A stretch of 64,000 nt of DNA, from the NCBI RefSeq assembly GCF_947258355.1, contig NZ_CAMYIC010000020.1, forward strand, positions 56,420-120,419, read 5' to 3'. A program made the translations under genes and the position numbers. The notes under the pieces were generated by a model. It ran no database searches. It worked only from the letters and a program-made list of their open reading frames with translations, and was not told the origin of the DNA. Numbering within the stretch: the first letter of the stretch is position 1; every line of letters begins with the position of its first letter. Source of the DNA: an uncultured Allomuricauda sp. Its GTDB lineage: Bacteria > Bacteroidota > Bacteroidia > Flavobacteriales > Flavobacteriaceae. Positions 14,882 to 24,144 of the stretch are shown here, piece after piece.

Positions 14882-15880
14882 ATGAAAAAAATTACCAAAG
14901 AAGTTTACCTTAAATGGTACGAGGACATGTTTTTCTGGAGAAAATTCGAAGATAAACTTGCCGCCGTATATATTCAGCAAAAAGTAAGAGGCTTTTTGCA
15001 CCTTTATAATGGTCAGGAAGCTGTGCTGGCAGGTGCGTTGCATGCCATGGACTTGGATAAAGACCGTATGATTACTGCTTATCGAAACCACGTTCAGCCA
15101 ATCGGTATGGGAGTGGACCCAAGAAAAGTAATGGCGGAACTTTATGGTAAAGTAACAGGTACTTCCAAAGGTAATGGTGGTTCCATGCATATTTTCTCCA
15201 AAGAACACCGCTTTTATGGGGGACATGGTATTGTAGGAGGTCAAATTCCTTTGGGAGCTGGATTGGCTTTCGGCGACAAATATTTTAAAAGGGACTCCGT
15301 AACACTTTGTTATATGGGTGACGGTGCTGTTAGGCAAGGTTCGCTTCACGAGGCCTTCAATTTGGCCATGTTGTGGCAATTGCCAGTTGTTTTTATTTGT
15401 GAAAACAATGGTTATGCTATGGGAACTTCCGTAGCTCGTACATCCCACTCAACTGACATTTGGAAGTTGGGTCTTGGTTACGAAATGCCATGTGGCCCAG
15501 TGGATGGAATGGATCCGGCAATTGTTGCCAAAGAAATGGATAAGGCAATTGAGCGTGCACGTACAGGAGGTGGTCCAACTTTCTTGGAGATGAAGACGTA
15601 CAGATATCGTGGCCACTCCATGTCAGATGCGCAGCACTACAGAACAAAAGAAGAAGTGGAAGAGTACAAGAAAATAGATCCGATCACTCAGGTTAAAGAT
15701 GTTATCTTAGAGAAAGGATATGCATCCGAAGACGACCTAAAGAAAATCGACAAAAAGGTGAAGGATCTAGTTAAAGAGTGCGAGAAATTTGCTGAAGAAT
15801 CAGATTTCCCACCATTGGAACAGTTGTACGACACCGTTTACGAACAAGAAGACTATCCATTTTTACAACATAAATTATAA
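14882..15880 (+). CDS. pdhA: Pyruvate dehydrogenase E1 component, alpha subunit
   Basis: 332 residues, normal for E1α. Together with E1β (not in this window) it decarboxylates pyruvate and passes the acetyl group to the lipoyl arm of E2. The thiamine-diphosphate motif GDG...NN is clear (GDGAVRQG at 146-153, ENN at 174-176), as are the phosphorylation-loop-type YRYRGHSMSDAQHYR and the SMHIFSKEHRFYGGHGIVGG stretch. It is followed after 4 bp by the E2 gene, so the two form an operon. The absence of pdhB beside pdhA means E1β must be encoded elsewhere. Confidence 0.95.
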   Translation: MKKITKEVYLKWYEDMFFWRKFEDKLAAVYIQQKVRGFLHLYNGQEAVLAGALHAMDLDKDRMITAYRNHVQPIGMGVDPRKVMAELYGKVTGTSKGNGGSMHIFSKEHRFYGGHGIVGGQIPLGAGLAFGDKYFKRDSVTLCYMGDGAVRQGSLHEAFNLAMLWQLPVVFICENNGYAMGTSVARTSHSTDIWKLGLGYEMPCGPVDGMDPAIVAKEMDKAIERARTGGGPTFLEMKTYRYRGHSMSDAQHYRTKEEVEEYKKIDPITQVKDVILEKGYASEDDLKKIDKKVKDLVKECEKFAEESDFPPLEQLYDTVYEQEDYPFLQHKL

Positions 15881-15884
15881 TTAG

Positions 15885-17519
15885 ATGGCAGAAGTAATCA
15901 ACATGCCTAGATTGAGCGATACCATGGAAGAAGGAACCGTGGCAAAATGGCTCAAAAACGTAGGGGACAAAGTCGAAGAAGGTGATATTTTGGCCGAAAT
16001 CGAAACGGACAAGGCCACCATGGAATTTGAATCTTTTCATGAAGGGACTTTGCTCCATATTGGAATAGAGGAAGGTGATGGTGCCCCGGTTGATTCACTT
16101 TTGGCCATTATAGGTGAAGAAGGAGAAGATATTTCAGGGCTGCTTAACGGCGGGTCGGAAAGTAATTCATCGGATTCAAAGAAAGAAGAAGCTGCAGAGC
16201 CTGCAGCAGAAGAGAGTCCAGCTCCTGCAGGTGAGCCTGCGGACATTCCTGAGGGAGTGGAAATCGTGAGCATGCCTCGGTTGAGTGATACCATGGAAGA
16301 AGGAACCGTGGCCAGTTGGTTAAAAAGTGTTGGCGACGAAGTTGAAGAAGGAGATATCCTCGCCGAGATAGAGACCGACAAAGCCACAATGGAATTTGAA
16401 TCATTCTATTCCGGTGTATTGTTGTATATCGGTATTCAAGAAGGAGAAGGAGCTCCAGTTGATTCACTATTGGCCATTATTGGACCAGAAGGAACCGATG
16501 TTGATGCTGTGCTCAAAGCACAAGCTGGTGGTGGTTCTTCCAAGAGTGCTCCAAAATCTGAAACAACCAAAGACGAAGCCCCAAAGGCTGAAGCATCCTC
16601 CCAAAAAGAAGAATCTGCTCCTGTGACACAAGACGGTCAACGTATTTTTGCTTCGCCATTGGCCAAAAAAATTGCCGAAGAGAAAGGCATCAACTTGGCC
16701 GATGTAAAAGGCACAGGTGATAACGGCAGAATAGTTAAAAAAGACATAGAGAACTTTACCCCAGCGGCAAAAGCACCATCAGCAGAAAAAACCGAAGCTG
16801 CACCAGCAGTAGCACCGGTTGCACTTCCTGTTGGTGAGGAAAGCGAGGAAGAGGTGAAAAACTCTACCATGCGTAAAGTGATTGCAAAGCGTTTGGGCGA
16901 GTCCAAATTCTCTGCGCCACACTATTATTTGACCATAGAGGTGGATATGGACAATGCCAAAGCATCCCGTTCACAAATAAACAATTTGCCAGACACCAAG
17001 GTTTCCTTTAACGATATGGTGTTAAAAGCATGTGCGATGGCCCTTAAAAAGCATCCACAGGTAAATACTTCTTGGAATGGAGATACTACTGTTTACAAAC
17101 ATCACGTACACATGGGTGTTGCCGTAGCTGTAGATGAAGGTCTTGTGGTACCCGTAATCAAGTTTGCTGATCAATTGAGTTTGACTCAACTGGGAACCGC
17201 GGTTAAAGATTTAGCCGGTAGAGCAAGAAACAAGAAAATAAAGCCGGATGAAATGGAGGGAAGTACCTTTACCGTTTCCAATTTGGGAATGTTCGGTATA
17301 CTGGAATTCACTTCCATTATCAATCAACCGAATTCTGCGATTTTATCCGTTGGTGCCATTGTTGAAAAACCAGTTGTTAAAAACGGTGAAATCGTGCCCG
17401 GCAGTACCATGAAAATCACACTGGCCTGTGACCACAGAACAGTTGATGGAGCTACAGGGGCTCAATTCCTTCAAACATTGAGGGCATACTTGGAGAACCC
17501 TGTGACCATGTTGGCCTAA
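15885..17519 (+). CDS. pdhC: Pyruvate dehydrogenase E2, dihydrolipoamide acetyltransferase
   Basis: 544 residues. Core of the pyruvate dehydrogenase complex; transfers acetyl to CoA. Two nearly identical lipoyl domains (about 2-80 and 125-205) with lipoylated lysines in the motif ETDKATMEF (Lys43, Lys166). An Ala/Pro/Glu linker, a peripheral-subunit-binding domain (about 257-293, FASPLAKKIAEE...GRIVKKDI), another linker and the catalytic domain with CDHRTVDG near residue 510-520 follow. The two lipoyl domains are also close at DNA level, suggesting recent duplication or gene conversion. A strong terminator follows. Confidence 0.95.
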   Translation: MAEVINMPRLSDTMEEGTVAKWLKNVGDKVEEGDILAEIETDKATMEFESFHEGTLLHIGIEEGDGAPVDSLLAIIGEEGEDISGLLNGGSESNSSDSKKEEAAEPAAEESPAPAGEPADIPEGVEIVSMPRLSDTMEEGTVASWLKSVGDEVEEGDILAEIETDKATMEFESFYSGVLLYIGIQEGEGAPVDSLLAIIGPEGTDVDAVLKAQAGGGSSKSAPKSETTKDEAPKAEASSQKEESAPVTQDGQRIFASPLAKKIAEEKGINLADVKGTGDNGRIVKKDIENFTPAAKAPSAEKTEAAPAVAPVALPVGEESEEEVKNSTMRKVIAKRLGESKFSAPHYYLTIEVDMDNAKASRSQINNLPDTKVSFNDMVLKACAMALKKHPQVNTSWNGDTTVYKHHVHMGVAVAVDEGLVVPVIKFADQLSLTQLGTAVKDLAGRARNKKIKPDEMEGSTFTVSNLGMFGILEFTSIINQPNSAILSVGAIVEKPVVKNGEIVPGSTMKITLACDHRTVDGATGAQFLQTLRAYLENPVTMLA

Positions 17520-17556
17520 TCTGTGAATTTAGTACACGGTCCAGAATACATATTTC

Positions 17557-17587
17557 AAAAAGCATCCTTTTCGGGATGCTTTTTTTA
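17557..17587 (+). terminator. Intrinsic terminator of pdhA-pdhC
   Basis: Stem AAAAAGCATCC / GGGATGCTTTTT around TTTTC with a run of seven T, 37 bp after the E2 stop. Confidence 0.85.
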
Positions 17588-17614
17588 TCTTTAAACAATT
17601 CAAAAAGCAATTAC

Positions 17615-18595
17615 ATGAAGACATTGATATATGCCCTGGTGACTCTTTTAGCAATGAACTGTGGTTCTACGCAGGTTTCGGAAACCACGGTAATTGAATC
17701 ACCTGCTCTGCCGGAATCTGAGGATACGTTTACCAATTCAGAAAGGATTGGTGAGATGATGAACTACTTGGCTTCCAATGATCTTAAAGGAAGGGATTCG
17801 GGTAGCGAAGGAATAGAAATGGCTGCAAAGTATATAGAGACTTATTTTAAATCATATAGACTAGAGCCGTACTTTGAAACCTTTAGGGATACACTGTCCA
17901 ACTTTAAAAAGCCTTCATATAATATTGTTGGAGTGGTGGAGGGCAATGACCCTGATTTAAAGAATGAGTATATCCTTATCGGGGCACATTATGATCACAT
18001 TGGCATTGTAAAACCAGAAAATGGGGATGCTATTGCCAACGGAGCCAACGATAATGCGTCGGGAACTTCTACAGTATTGGAAATGGCCCGTTATTTTGGA
18101 ACCCAAAAGACCAATAAACGCAGTATAATATTCGCTCTGTTCAGTGCAGAGGAGAAAGGATTATTGGGGTCCAAGCATTTGGCCAAAAAATTAAAGGAGA
18201 AGGATTTGAATTTGTACACCATGCTCAATTTTGAAATGACCGGTGTTCCGTTGAAAGGGAAAGATTATTTTATGTATATCACGGGTTATGATATGTCTAA
18301 TTTGGCAGAGGTGAGCAATACATATGCTAGTGAGAAATTGGTAGGTTTCCTGCCAACGGCAAAAGAATTCAACTTGTACCAACGATCGGACAATTACCCG
18401 TTTCATGAAGAGTTCGGAGTGCCGTCCCACACCTTCTGTACTTTTGATTTCACCAATTTTAATCACTACCATAAAGTTGGAGATGAGCCGGATATTATGG
18501 ATTTTACACATATGGCTGAACTGGTCAATAAATCAATCCCAATTATAGAGGGTATTGCCAATGCACCAACACAAGAAATCAAATTGACAGAATAG
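17615..18595 (+). CDS. M28-family metallopeptidase lipoprotein
   Basis: 326 residues from the ATG at 17615; the open frame continues upstream through the terminator. Lipoprotein signal with lipobox AMNC (Cys16). The M28 aminopeptidase zinc ligands are recognisable: GAHYDHIG, then NGANDNASGTSTVLEMAR (bridging Asp), FSAEEKGLLGSKH (catalytic and metal Glu), DNYPFHEEFGVPSHTF and a late His in HYHKVGDE. It is an exported peptidase of the zinc M28 group, probably cutting N-terminal residues from peptides in the periplasm. It begins a co-directional run with the SDR gene 20 bp downstream. The sequence just after the terminator contains a near-match to a -7 element (TATCTTTA). Confidence 0.88.
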   Translation: MKTLIYALVTLLAMNCGSTQVSETTVIESPALPESEDTFTNSERIGEMMNYLASNDLKGRDSGSEGIEMAAKYIETYFKSYRLEPYFETFRDTLSNFKKPSYNIVGVVEGNDPDLKNEYILIGAHYDHIGIVKPENGDAIANGANDNASGTSTVLEMARYFGTQKTNKRSIIFALFSAEEKGLLGSKHLAKKLKEKDLNLYTMLNFEMTGVPLKGKDYFMYITGYDMSNLAEVSNTYASEKLVGFLPTAKEFNLYQRSDNYPFHEEFGVPSHTFCTFDFTNFNHYHKVGDEPDIMDFTHMAELVNKSIPIIEGIANAPTQEIKLTE

Positions 18596-18615
18596 GTAAG
18601 AATCACTTTCCAATC

Positions 18616-19293
18616 ATGGCAAATATTATCATTACGGGAACGAGTAGGGGAATAGGTTTTGAACTGGTCAAACTTTTTGCCCAAGAAGGGCATCAGGTAT
18701 TGGCACTTTCTCGGAATTCAAAACCTGTCGAAGATTTGGAATTGTCCAATGTTCATTGTTTTCCATTTGATTTAGGTAACCCGGACGATTTCAGGAAAGT
18801 TATTGATTTCCTCGAACAGTGGCATGTTGTGGATGTTCTCATTAATAATGCGGGACGATTGCTGAACAAGCCATTTTCGGAAACCACTAAGGAAGAGTTT
18901 GAAAGCGTTTACAAAGTCAATGTGTTCGGTGTTGCCGAAATGACCAAGGCAGTACTTCCCATGATGGGCCGGGAAGGACATGTCCTTACCGTGAGTTCCA
19001 TGGGCGGGGTACAAGGCAGTATGAAGTTTCCAGGACTATCTGCCTACAGTTCCAGTAAAGGCGCTGTAATCACTCTAACCGAGCTTTTAGCTGAAGAATA
19101 TAAAGAAACAGGTCCGAGTTTCAACGTATTGGCCTTAGGGGCCGTACAAACTGAAATGCTGGAAGAGGCCTTTCCTGGCTACAAAGCTCCCGTTACGGCA
19201 TTGGAAATGGCCACCTATATCAAAGATTTTGCCTTGACAGGGCAAAAGCTTTACAATGGAAAATTATTGCAGGTGAGCAATAGTACGCCGTAG
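18616..19293 (+). CDS. Short-chain dehydrogenase/reductase
   Basis: 225 residues, classical SDR. Cofactor loop TGTSRGIG (residues 8-15), NNAG motif (LINNAGRL, about 76-83), catalytic Ser in SSMGG (about 122-126) and YSSSK (about 138-142) are all in place, so the enzyme should be active with NAD(P)(H). The substrate cannot be inferred. The C-terminal ALTGQKLYNGKLLQVSNSTP is short compared with FabG-type enzymes. It is in a run with the M28 peptidase (20 bp gap) and the SprT-like gene (46 bp gap). Confidence 0.85.
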   Translation: MANIIITGTSRGIGFELVKLFAQEGHQVLALSRNSKPVEDLELSNVHCFPFDLGNPDDFRKVIDFLEQWHVVDVLINNAGRLLNKPFSETTKEEFESVYKVNVFGVAEMTKAVLPMMGREGHVLTVSSMGGVQGSMKFPGLSAYSSSKGAVITLTELLAEEYKETGPSFNVLALGAVQTEMLEEAFPGYKAPVTALEMATYIKDFALTGQKLYNGKLLQVSNSTP

Positions 19294-19339
19294 TTTAATA
19301 TTGGAAATATTTTATGGATAAATCGATAACTTTATCCCT

Positions 19340-19948
19340 GTGAGCGATACCCTTCAAAAATATCTTCCTGATCTTGCTGTTACTCCCTGTTTTGAATTGA
19401 TCAAGACCCATGGGGTGCATTTAAAAATTGTGAACCATCGGGTAACTAGGCATGGCGATTACCGAAGATTGCCGAACGGCTTGCACCAAATTACCGTAAA
19501 TGCTTCTTTGAACAAATATCGGTTCTTGATAACACTTGTCCACGAAATAGCGCATTTGGTGGCCTTTGAAAAGTACGGTCGTCGAATAAAACCCCACGGT
19601 ATCGAATGGAAGCGTACCTTTCAGCAGTTAATGGTGCCATTTATTAGGCCAGAAGTGTTTCCCTCGCAATTATTGCCTATTATCGCAAACCATTTTAAAA
19701 ACCCAAAGGCCAGCAGTAGTACCGATGCGAGATTATCCATCGCACTCAAGGCCTTTGATGAAGAAGAACGTAAGCATAGCTATGTATACGAACTACCCCA
19801 AGGCAGTATTTTTAGGTTATACAATGGCAGGTTGTTTAAAAAAGGAAATAAGAAAGTAAAACGATACGAATGTGTCGAGTTGTCCACTGGCAGATTATAT
19901 TTGTTTCAACCCAATGCTGAAGTTGAATTGGTTAAAGATATGCCGTGA
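19340..19948 (+). CDS. SprT-like zinc metallopeptidase domain protein
   Basis: 202 residues, GTG start. Zinc site HEIAH (68-72) with a third ligand in KPHGIEW (His86), the arrangement of SprT/Spartan-like domains. Eukaryotic Spartan cleaves DNA-protein crosslinks; the bacterial SprT-like role is unsettled. After the peptidase domain (about 1-105) comes a basic C-terminal part (KKGNKKVKRYECVELSTG) that lacks the zinc-ribbon cysteines of many SprT proteins; only one Cys is visible there. No other in-frame start is near. It lies between an SDR gene and the mannose-1-phosphate guanylyltransferase gene. Confidence 0.82.
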   Translation: MSDTLQKYLPDLAVTPCFELIKTHGVHLKIVNHRVTRHGDYRRLPNGLHQITVNASLNKYRFLITLVHEIAHLVAFEKYGRRIKPHGIEWKRTFQQLMVPFIRPEVFPSQLLPIIANHFKNPKASSSTDARLSIALKAFDEEERKHSYVYELPQGSIFRLYNGRLFKKGNKKVKRYECVELSTGRLYLFQPNAEVELVKDMP

Positions 19949-19978
19949 TAACATCACTTAAATTATAAAAACATTAAA

Positions 19979-21058
19979 ATGAACCAGAATTATTACGCAG
20001 TTTTAATGGCAGGTGGAGTAGGTTCCCGCTTTTGGCCTGTAAGTACATCATCCAACCCCAAACAGTTTCACGATATGCTGGGAACGGGAAAAACCTTGAT
20101 TCAAAAAACTTTTGATCGTTTAAATAGGTTTATTCCCACCGAAAACATTTTGATCTTGACCAATGAGCGTTACAACGATTTGGTTTTGGAACAATTACCA
20201 AAGGTAAAACAAGACCAAGTTGTACTCGAACCTGCCATGCGGAATACGGCACCATGTATATTATATGCTTCCCTGAAAATTCAAAAAATGAATCCCAATG
20301 CGGTAATGATCGTAGCTCCAAGCGACCATTGGATAGAGGATGAAGCTGCTTTTGAAAAAGATGTGATAGCCTGTTTCAACAAATGTGAAAAGGAAAATGC
20401 GCTCTGCACCTTGGGTATTCAACCTACGTTTCCCAATACCGGCTTTGGTTACATCGAATTTGAGAAGGGAAGTGACGAAAACCTGAAAAAGGTGTCCCAG
20501 TTCAGGGAAAAGCCAGATTATGCAACCGCCAAGGAATTTTTGGCACAAGGTAATTTTCTTTGGAATGCGGGGATATTTATGTGGAGCGTGGAAACCATAG
20601 TAGAAGCCTTTAAAAAATATCAACCAAGTCAGTATGACTTGTTCGGGGGAGGAATAGCTTGTTATAATACGTCTGAAGAAAGGGGTTTTATCCAAGAAAA
20701 TTATGCCAAGGCAGAAAACATATCCATCGATTATGCTATCTTGGAGCAATCCAAATCCATTTATACCCTGCCAGCAACTTTTGATTGGAACGACTTGGGA
20801 ACCTGGGGAGCTCTTTACGACAAACTCGATAAAGACAAAGATGAAAATGCCGTTGTAAATGCCCAAGTATTGTTGGAAGATGCCAAAGGCAACATGATTC
20901 GTTCACCAAAAGGGAAGGTCGTTGTAGTGGATGGTCTGGAAAATTACATAATCGTAGATAAGGAAGAAGTGCTTTTGATTTACCCCAAGGACAAACAACA
21001 GGATATTAAAAAGGTGTTGAACCAAGTAAAGGAAAAATTTGGTGATCAGTTCGCGTAA
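19979..21058 (+). CDS. manC: Mannose-1-phosphate guanylyltransferase
   Basis: 359 residues, the short form without the phosphomannose isomerase domain. Makes GDP-mannose for surface polysaccharide and glycoprotein glycans. The nucleotidyltransferase signature GGVGSRFWP and NPKQF (about 12-31) is complete, and EPAMRNTAPCI, APSDHWI, GFGYIEFEKG, REKPDYATAKEF, WNAGIFMW and FDWNDLGTWG (metal-binding Asp) are all typical. The left-handed β-helix end is short. The downstream DUF389 gene starts 3 bp after the stop, so they are co-transcribed. Confidence 0.93.
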   Translation: MNQNYYAVLMAGGVGSRFWPVSTSSNPKQFHDMLGTGKTLIQKTFDRLNRFIPTENILILTNERYNDLVLEQLPKVKQDQVVLEPAMRNTAPCILYASLKIQKMNPNAVMIVAPSDHWIEDEAAFEKDVIACFNKCEKENALCTLGIQPTFPNTGFGYIEFEKGSDENLKKVSQFREKPDYATAKEFLAQGNFLWNAGIFMWSVETIVEAFKKYQPSQYDLFGGGIACYNTSEERGFIQENYAKAENISIDYAILEQSKSIYTLPATFDWNDLGTWGALYDKLDKDKDENAVVNAQVLLEDAKGNMIRSPKGKVVVVDGLENYIIVDKEEVLLIYPKDKQQDIKKVLNQVKEKFGDQFA

Positions 21059-21061
21059 AAT

Positions 21062-22522
21062 ATGAGTGAAGAACAACAAAAGGATGAGGAAACCACAGCT
21101 CCCAATCAGGATAGTGGGGATGAGGTAAAAAAGGATTTTAAGGGACTGTTGGGCAGTGTGCGCAAGTTTCTGTCAGATTTGTTGGAAATCCGTTCCAATA
21201 CAGATGCTGTAGCCACTAAGGAATCCATAATAGCGGATATCCCTTTTAAAAACCACACCACGTGGATTTTGGTGTGCTCCATTTTTATTGCCTCTATTGG
21301 GCTGAACGCCAATTCAACAGCGGTGGTTATCGGAGCCATGCTTATTTCTCCTTTAATGGGACCCATTTTGGGTATGGGGATGTCCTTGGCCATTAATGAT
21401 ATCGATACACTGCGGAGATCACTTAAAAACTTCACGGTAATGGTGGTGTTGAGTGTGATAACTGCATTTTTGTTTTTCTATTTTTTTCCGTTACGAGATG
21501 AATCTTCAGAATTGCTTGCACGTACAAAACCGGATATCAGAGACGTACTGATTGCATTTTTTGGTGGGCTCGCCCTTGTGATTGCCCGTGCCAAAAAGGG
21601 AACCATTGCAAGCGTCATTTTTGGTGTGGCCATTGCAACCGCACTTATGCCACCTTTGTGCACGGTAGGTTTTGGTCTCGCGATAGGCAAACCGCTATAC
21701 GCAGCAGGTGCCATGTACCTTTTTATTATTAATACCATTTTTATTGGTTTGGCTACCTTCTTGGTTATTAAGTTTTTAAGGTTTCCCATGGTTCGCTATG
21801 CCAATTCCCACCGGAGAAGACTAATTGCACGTTTGGCATCCATTACCGGCATTTTGGTGATGATTCCGGCAGGATTCACTTTTTATAATGTGTTTCAGGA
21901 GTCACTTTTTATGAAACAGGCTCAAGAATTTTTACAGGACACAGTGGAAGTGTACCAGTTTGATGGTGCCGGAAGGTATGTGGACAATTTGACCAAATTG
22001 GAGTATGTGGATGACGGGACTTCAATGATCGAAGTGGTTTTTATGGGGGACGAATTGGTTCCAGATAACATCATCAACACCTGGAGAACACAAAAGAACG
22101 AATATAATAGGCTAAAAGATGCCGAGCTCCATATTATACAAGGAGGTAAGGACGATTCCGAGGAAAAGTTCAACTATGTGAGTGAACTTTATGAAAAGAA
22201 CAAAGCGGAACTCCTGAACAAAGACGAACAAATTCGACTGCTCGAAGAAGAATTGGCCACCTTGACCAAAAACGCTGGAAAGCAGATTCCTTTTCAGGAT
22301 ATAAGTGCGGAAGCCAAGGCCAATTATGAAAATATCGATGCCTTAAGTTTTTCTTATCAAGTTCGCACTGATTTTAAAAAAATGGATACAGTCCCAGTTT
22401 TTGAGGTGAATTGGAAAGATGGAATCAGCAGTTCCGATAAAGAATCAGATTCCAAGAAAATGCTGGCTTGGTTAAAGCTGCGTCTTCAGGATTCGACTTT
22501 GGTTATTAAGGAAGTAGATTGA
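21062..22522 (+). CDS. DUF389-family membrane protein (TIGR00341-like)
   Basis: 486 residues. A charged N-terminal 60 residues, then a polytopic membrane domain with about six to seven helices (65-290) that contains the DUF389 signature NSTAVVIGAMLISPLMGPILG and AFFGGLALVIARAKKGT...GVAIATALMPPLCTVG. A long soluble, partly coiled-coil C-terminal part follows (about 290-486, LYEKNKAELLNKDEQIRLLEEE). The family's transport or signalling role is not established. It is the last gene of the 17.6-22.5 kb run and is convergent with the MlaF-like gene, 1 bp apart. Confidence 0.85.
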   Translation: MSEEQQKDEETTAPNQDSGDEVKKDFKGLLGSVRKFLSDLLEIRSNTDAVATKESIIADIPFKNHTTWILVCSIFIASIGLNANSTAVVIGAMLISPLMGPILGMGMSLAINDIDTLRRSLKNFTVMVVLSVITAFLFFYFFPLRDESSELLARTKPDIRDVLIAFFGGLALVIARAKKGTIASVIFGVAIATALMPPLCTVGFGLAIGKPLYAAGAMYLFIINTIFIGLATFLVIKFLRFPMVRYANSHRRRLIARLASITGILVMIPAGFTFYNVFQESLFMKQAQEFLQDTVEVYQFDGAGRYVDNLTKLEYVDDGTSMIEVVFMGDELVPDNIINTWRTQKNEYNRLKDAELHIIQGGKDDSEEKFNYVSELYEKNKAELLNKDEQIRLLEEELATLTKNAGKQIPFQDISAEAKANYENIDALSFSYQVRTDFKKMDTVPVFEVNWKDGISSSDKESDSKKMLAWLKLRLQDSTLVIKEVD

Positions 22523-22523
22523 T

Positions 22524-23291
22524 TTAATTCCGTTCCTCAATATACATTTGTCGAACCTTTTTAAAGAGCTCTGACGAATAGACAAAATCCGTTACGGCTT
22601 TGTTATCGGTTTTGAAGATTTCTTTGTTGGTTCCTTCCCATTCTTTAAATCCATTTTTAAGAAAGATGATTTTTTCCCCGATTTCCATTACGGAGTTCAT
22701 ATCGTGGGTATTGATTACTGTAGTAATATCGTATTCTTGGGTAATCTCATGAATCAGATTATCAATTAAAATGGCCGTTTTGGGATCAAGTCCAGAGTTG
22801 GGCTCGTCACAGAACAAGTATTTTGGGTTCATCACAATGGCACGAGCAATGGCAACTCTTTTTTGCATACCCCCGGAAATTTCTGCGGGATACCTTTTGT
22901 GTGCATCTACTAGGTTGACCCTTTTCAAAACAAAATCTACCCGATCTTGCTTTTCGGATTGGGATTGGTTGGTAAACATGTCCAATGGGAACATTACATT
23001 ACCTTCCACGGTCATGGAATCAAAAAGTGCGCTTCCTTGGAAAACCATGCCCATTTCTTGACGCAGGTTTCTACGTTCTTTAGTTGAAAGCTTTGAATAA
23101 TATTGTCCGTTGTAGCAAATGCTTCCTTCATCAGGCTCAAAAAGTCCTAACAAACATTTTAAGAAAACTGTTTTTCCTGAACCACTTTGACCAATGATCA
23201 GGTTGGTTTTTCCCTTGTCGAATATGGTCGAAATACCCTTTAGAACATGATTGTCCCCAAACGATTTATGTATGTTTTCTACTTCTATCAT
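22524..23291 (-). CDS. MlaF-like ABC transporter ATP-binding protein
   Basis: 255 residues from the ATG at 23291; the frame is open further upstream but there it overlaps the permease gene. ATPase of an ABC system of the Mla/Mce type moving lipids between inner and outer membranes. Walker A GQSGSGKTV, signature ISGGMQKR, Walker B YLFCDEP and the H-loop NTHD are all present. The ATG overlaps the permease stop (TAATGA), so the pair is translationally coupled. The substrate-binding MCE-domain subunit (MlaD) is not in the window and must be encoded elsewhere. Confidence 0.9.
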   Translation of the reverse strand: MIEVENIHKSFGDNHVLKGISTIFDKGKTNLIIGQSGSGKTVFLKCLLGLFEPDEGSICYNGQYYSKLSTKERRNLRQEMGMVFQGSALFDSMTVEGNVMFPLDMFTNQSQSEKQDRVDFVLKRVNLVDAHKRYPAEISGGMQKRVAIARAIVMNPKYLFCDEPNSGLDPKTAILIDNLIHEITQEYDITTVINTHDMNSVMEIGEKIIFLKNGFKEWEGTNKEIFKTDNKAVTDFVYSSELFKKVRQMYIEERN

Positions 23292-24028
23292 TAGCCTAGC
23301 AACAATTGAGTTAATACATAATTCAAAATAATGATCACCACACTCGTCCAAACAAAGGAAGTGGTACTGGCTTTTCCAACTTCCAAAGCTCCTCCAGTCA
23401 TATAATAACCATGGTAAGAAGGTACGGTGGCAATAACAAAAGCAAAAACCACAGATTTGATGAACGCATAGGTCACATGGAACGAATCAAAGTCCATTTG
23501 GAGCCCTTGGATGAATTCCCCACTGGGCGCAAAACCACCAAAAACAGCTGCAATCCATCCCCCAAGAATACCAACAAACATCGAAATTGCCACCGCAAAA
23601 GGATACAACATAGTGGCGACAATTTTTGGAAAAACCAGATAGTTCAAAGAGTTGATTCCCATTACCTCGAGCGCATCAATTTGTTCTGTTACCCTCATAG
23701 TACCGATACTGGAAGTAATATAGGAGCCTACTTTTCCTGCCATAATAATGGAAGTAAAGGTAGGGGCAAACTCCAAAATCACCGATTGCCTTGTTGCAAA
23801 ACCAATAAGGCTTTTAGGCAATAAAGGGCTATTAAGGTTAAGTGCTGTTTGAATGGTAACAACACCTCCAATAAAAAAGGAAATAAAAATAATGATGCCC
23901 ATGGCGCCATAAATCAGCTCATCAATTTCCTTGAAGATCAAGGTTTTCATAATGCGCCACTTGGTAGGTTTTTTAAATACTTCCCAAATCATGATGAAGT
24001 ATTTTCCAATCGCTTCTAGGTATTTCAT
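23291..24028 (-). CDS. MlaE-like ABC transporter permease
   Basis: 245 residues with five to six predicted membrane segments. The MlaE family pattern is clear: ISFFIGGVVTIQTALNL, the cytosolic coupling region VILEFAPTFTSIIMAGKVGS and RVTEQIDALEVMGINSLNYL, and the C-terminal SVVFAFVIATVPSYHGYYMTGGALEVG. Partner of the MlaF-like ATPase that overlaps its stop codon. Probably maintains outer-membrane lipid asymmetry or imports lipids; direction is not determinable from sequence. The pafA-like gene is divergent, 116 bp away. Confidence 0.9.
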   Translation of the reverse strand: MKYLEAIGKYFIMIWEVFKKPTKWRIMKTLIFKEIDELIYGAMGIIIFISFFIGGVVTIQTALNLNSPLLPKSLIGFATRQSVILEFAPTFTSIIMAGKVGSYITSSIGTMRVTEQIDALEVMGINSLNYLVFPKIVATMLYPFAVAISMFVGILGGWIAAVFGGFAPSGEFIQGLQMDFDSFHVTYAFIKSVVFAFVIATVPSYHGYYMTGGALEVGKASTTSFVWTSVVIIILNYVLTQLLLG

Positions 24029-24112
24029 GCGTTTTATGGACTTGAGGTCATAAAAATAAGAATATTGTGCAGCATTTAACCTTGATTTAAATTTTTAAAC
24101 AAGAGAATTCAA

Positions 24113-24120
24113 TAGTTTTG
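24113..24120 (+). promoter_or_regulatory. Promoter -7 element of pafA-like gene
   Basis: TAGTTTTG matches TAnnTTTG exactly, 24 bp before the ATG. A TTG lies upstream, but about 28 bases away, longer than the usual spacing. Confidence 0.4.
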
Positions 24121-24144
24121 CTCTTATTCGATTAAATCCTTAAC

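Noticed and set aside
14867..15448. 193-codon minus-strand frame opposite pdhA
   Set aside because: It is antisense to a highly conserved enzyme gene and its product is not protein-like.
20261..20866. 201-codon minus-strand frame opposite manC
   Set aside because: Antisense shadow of a confident gene; no family resemblance.
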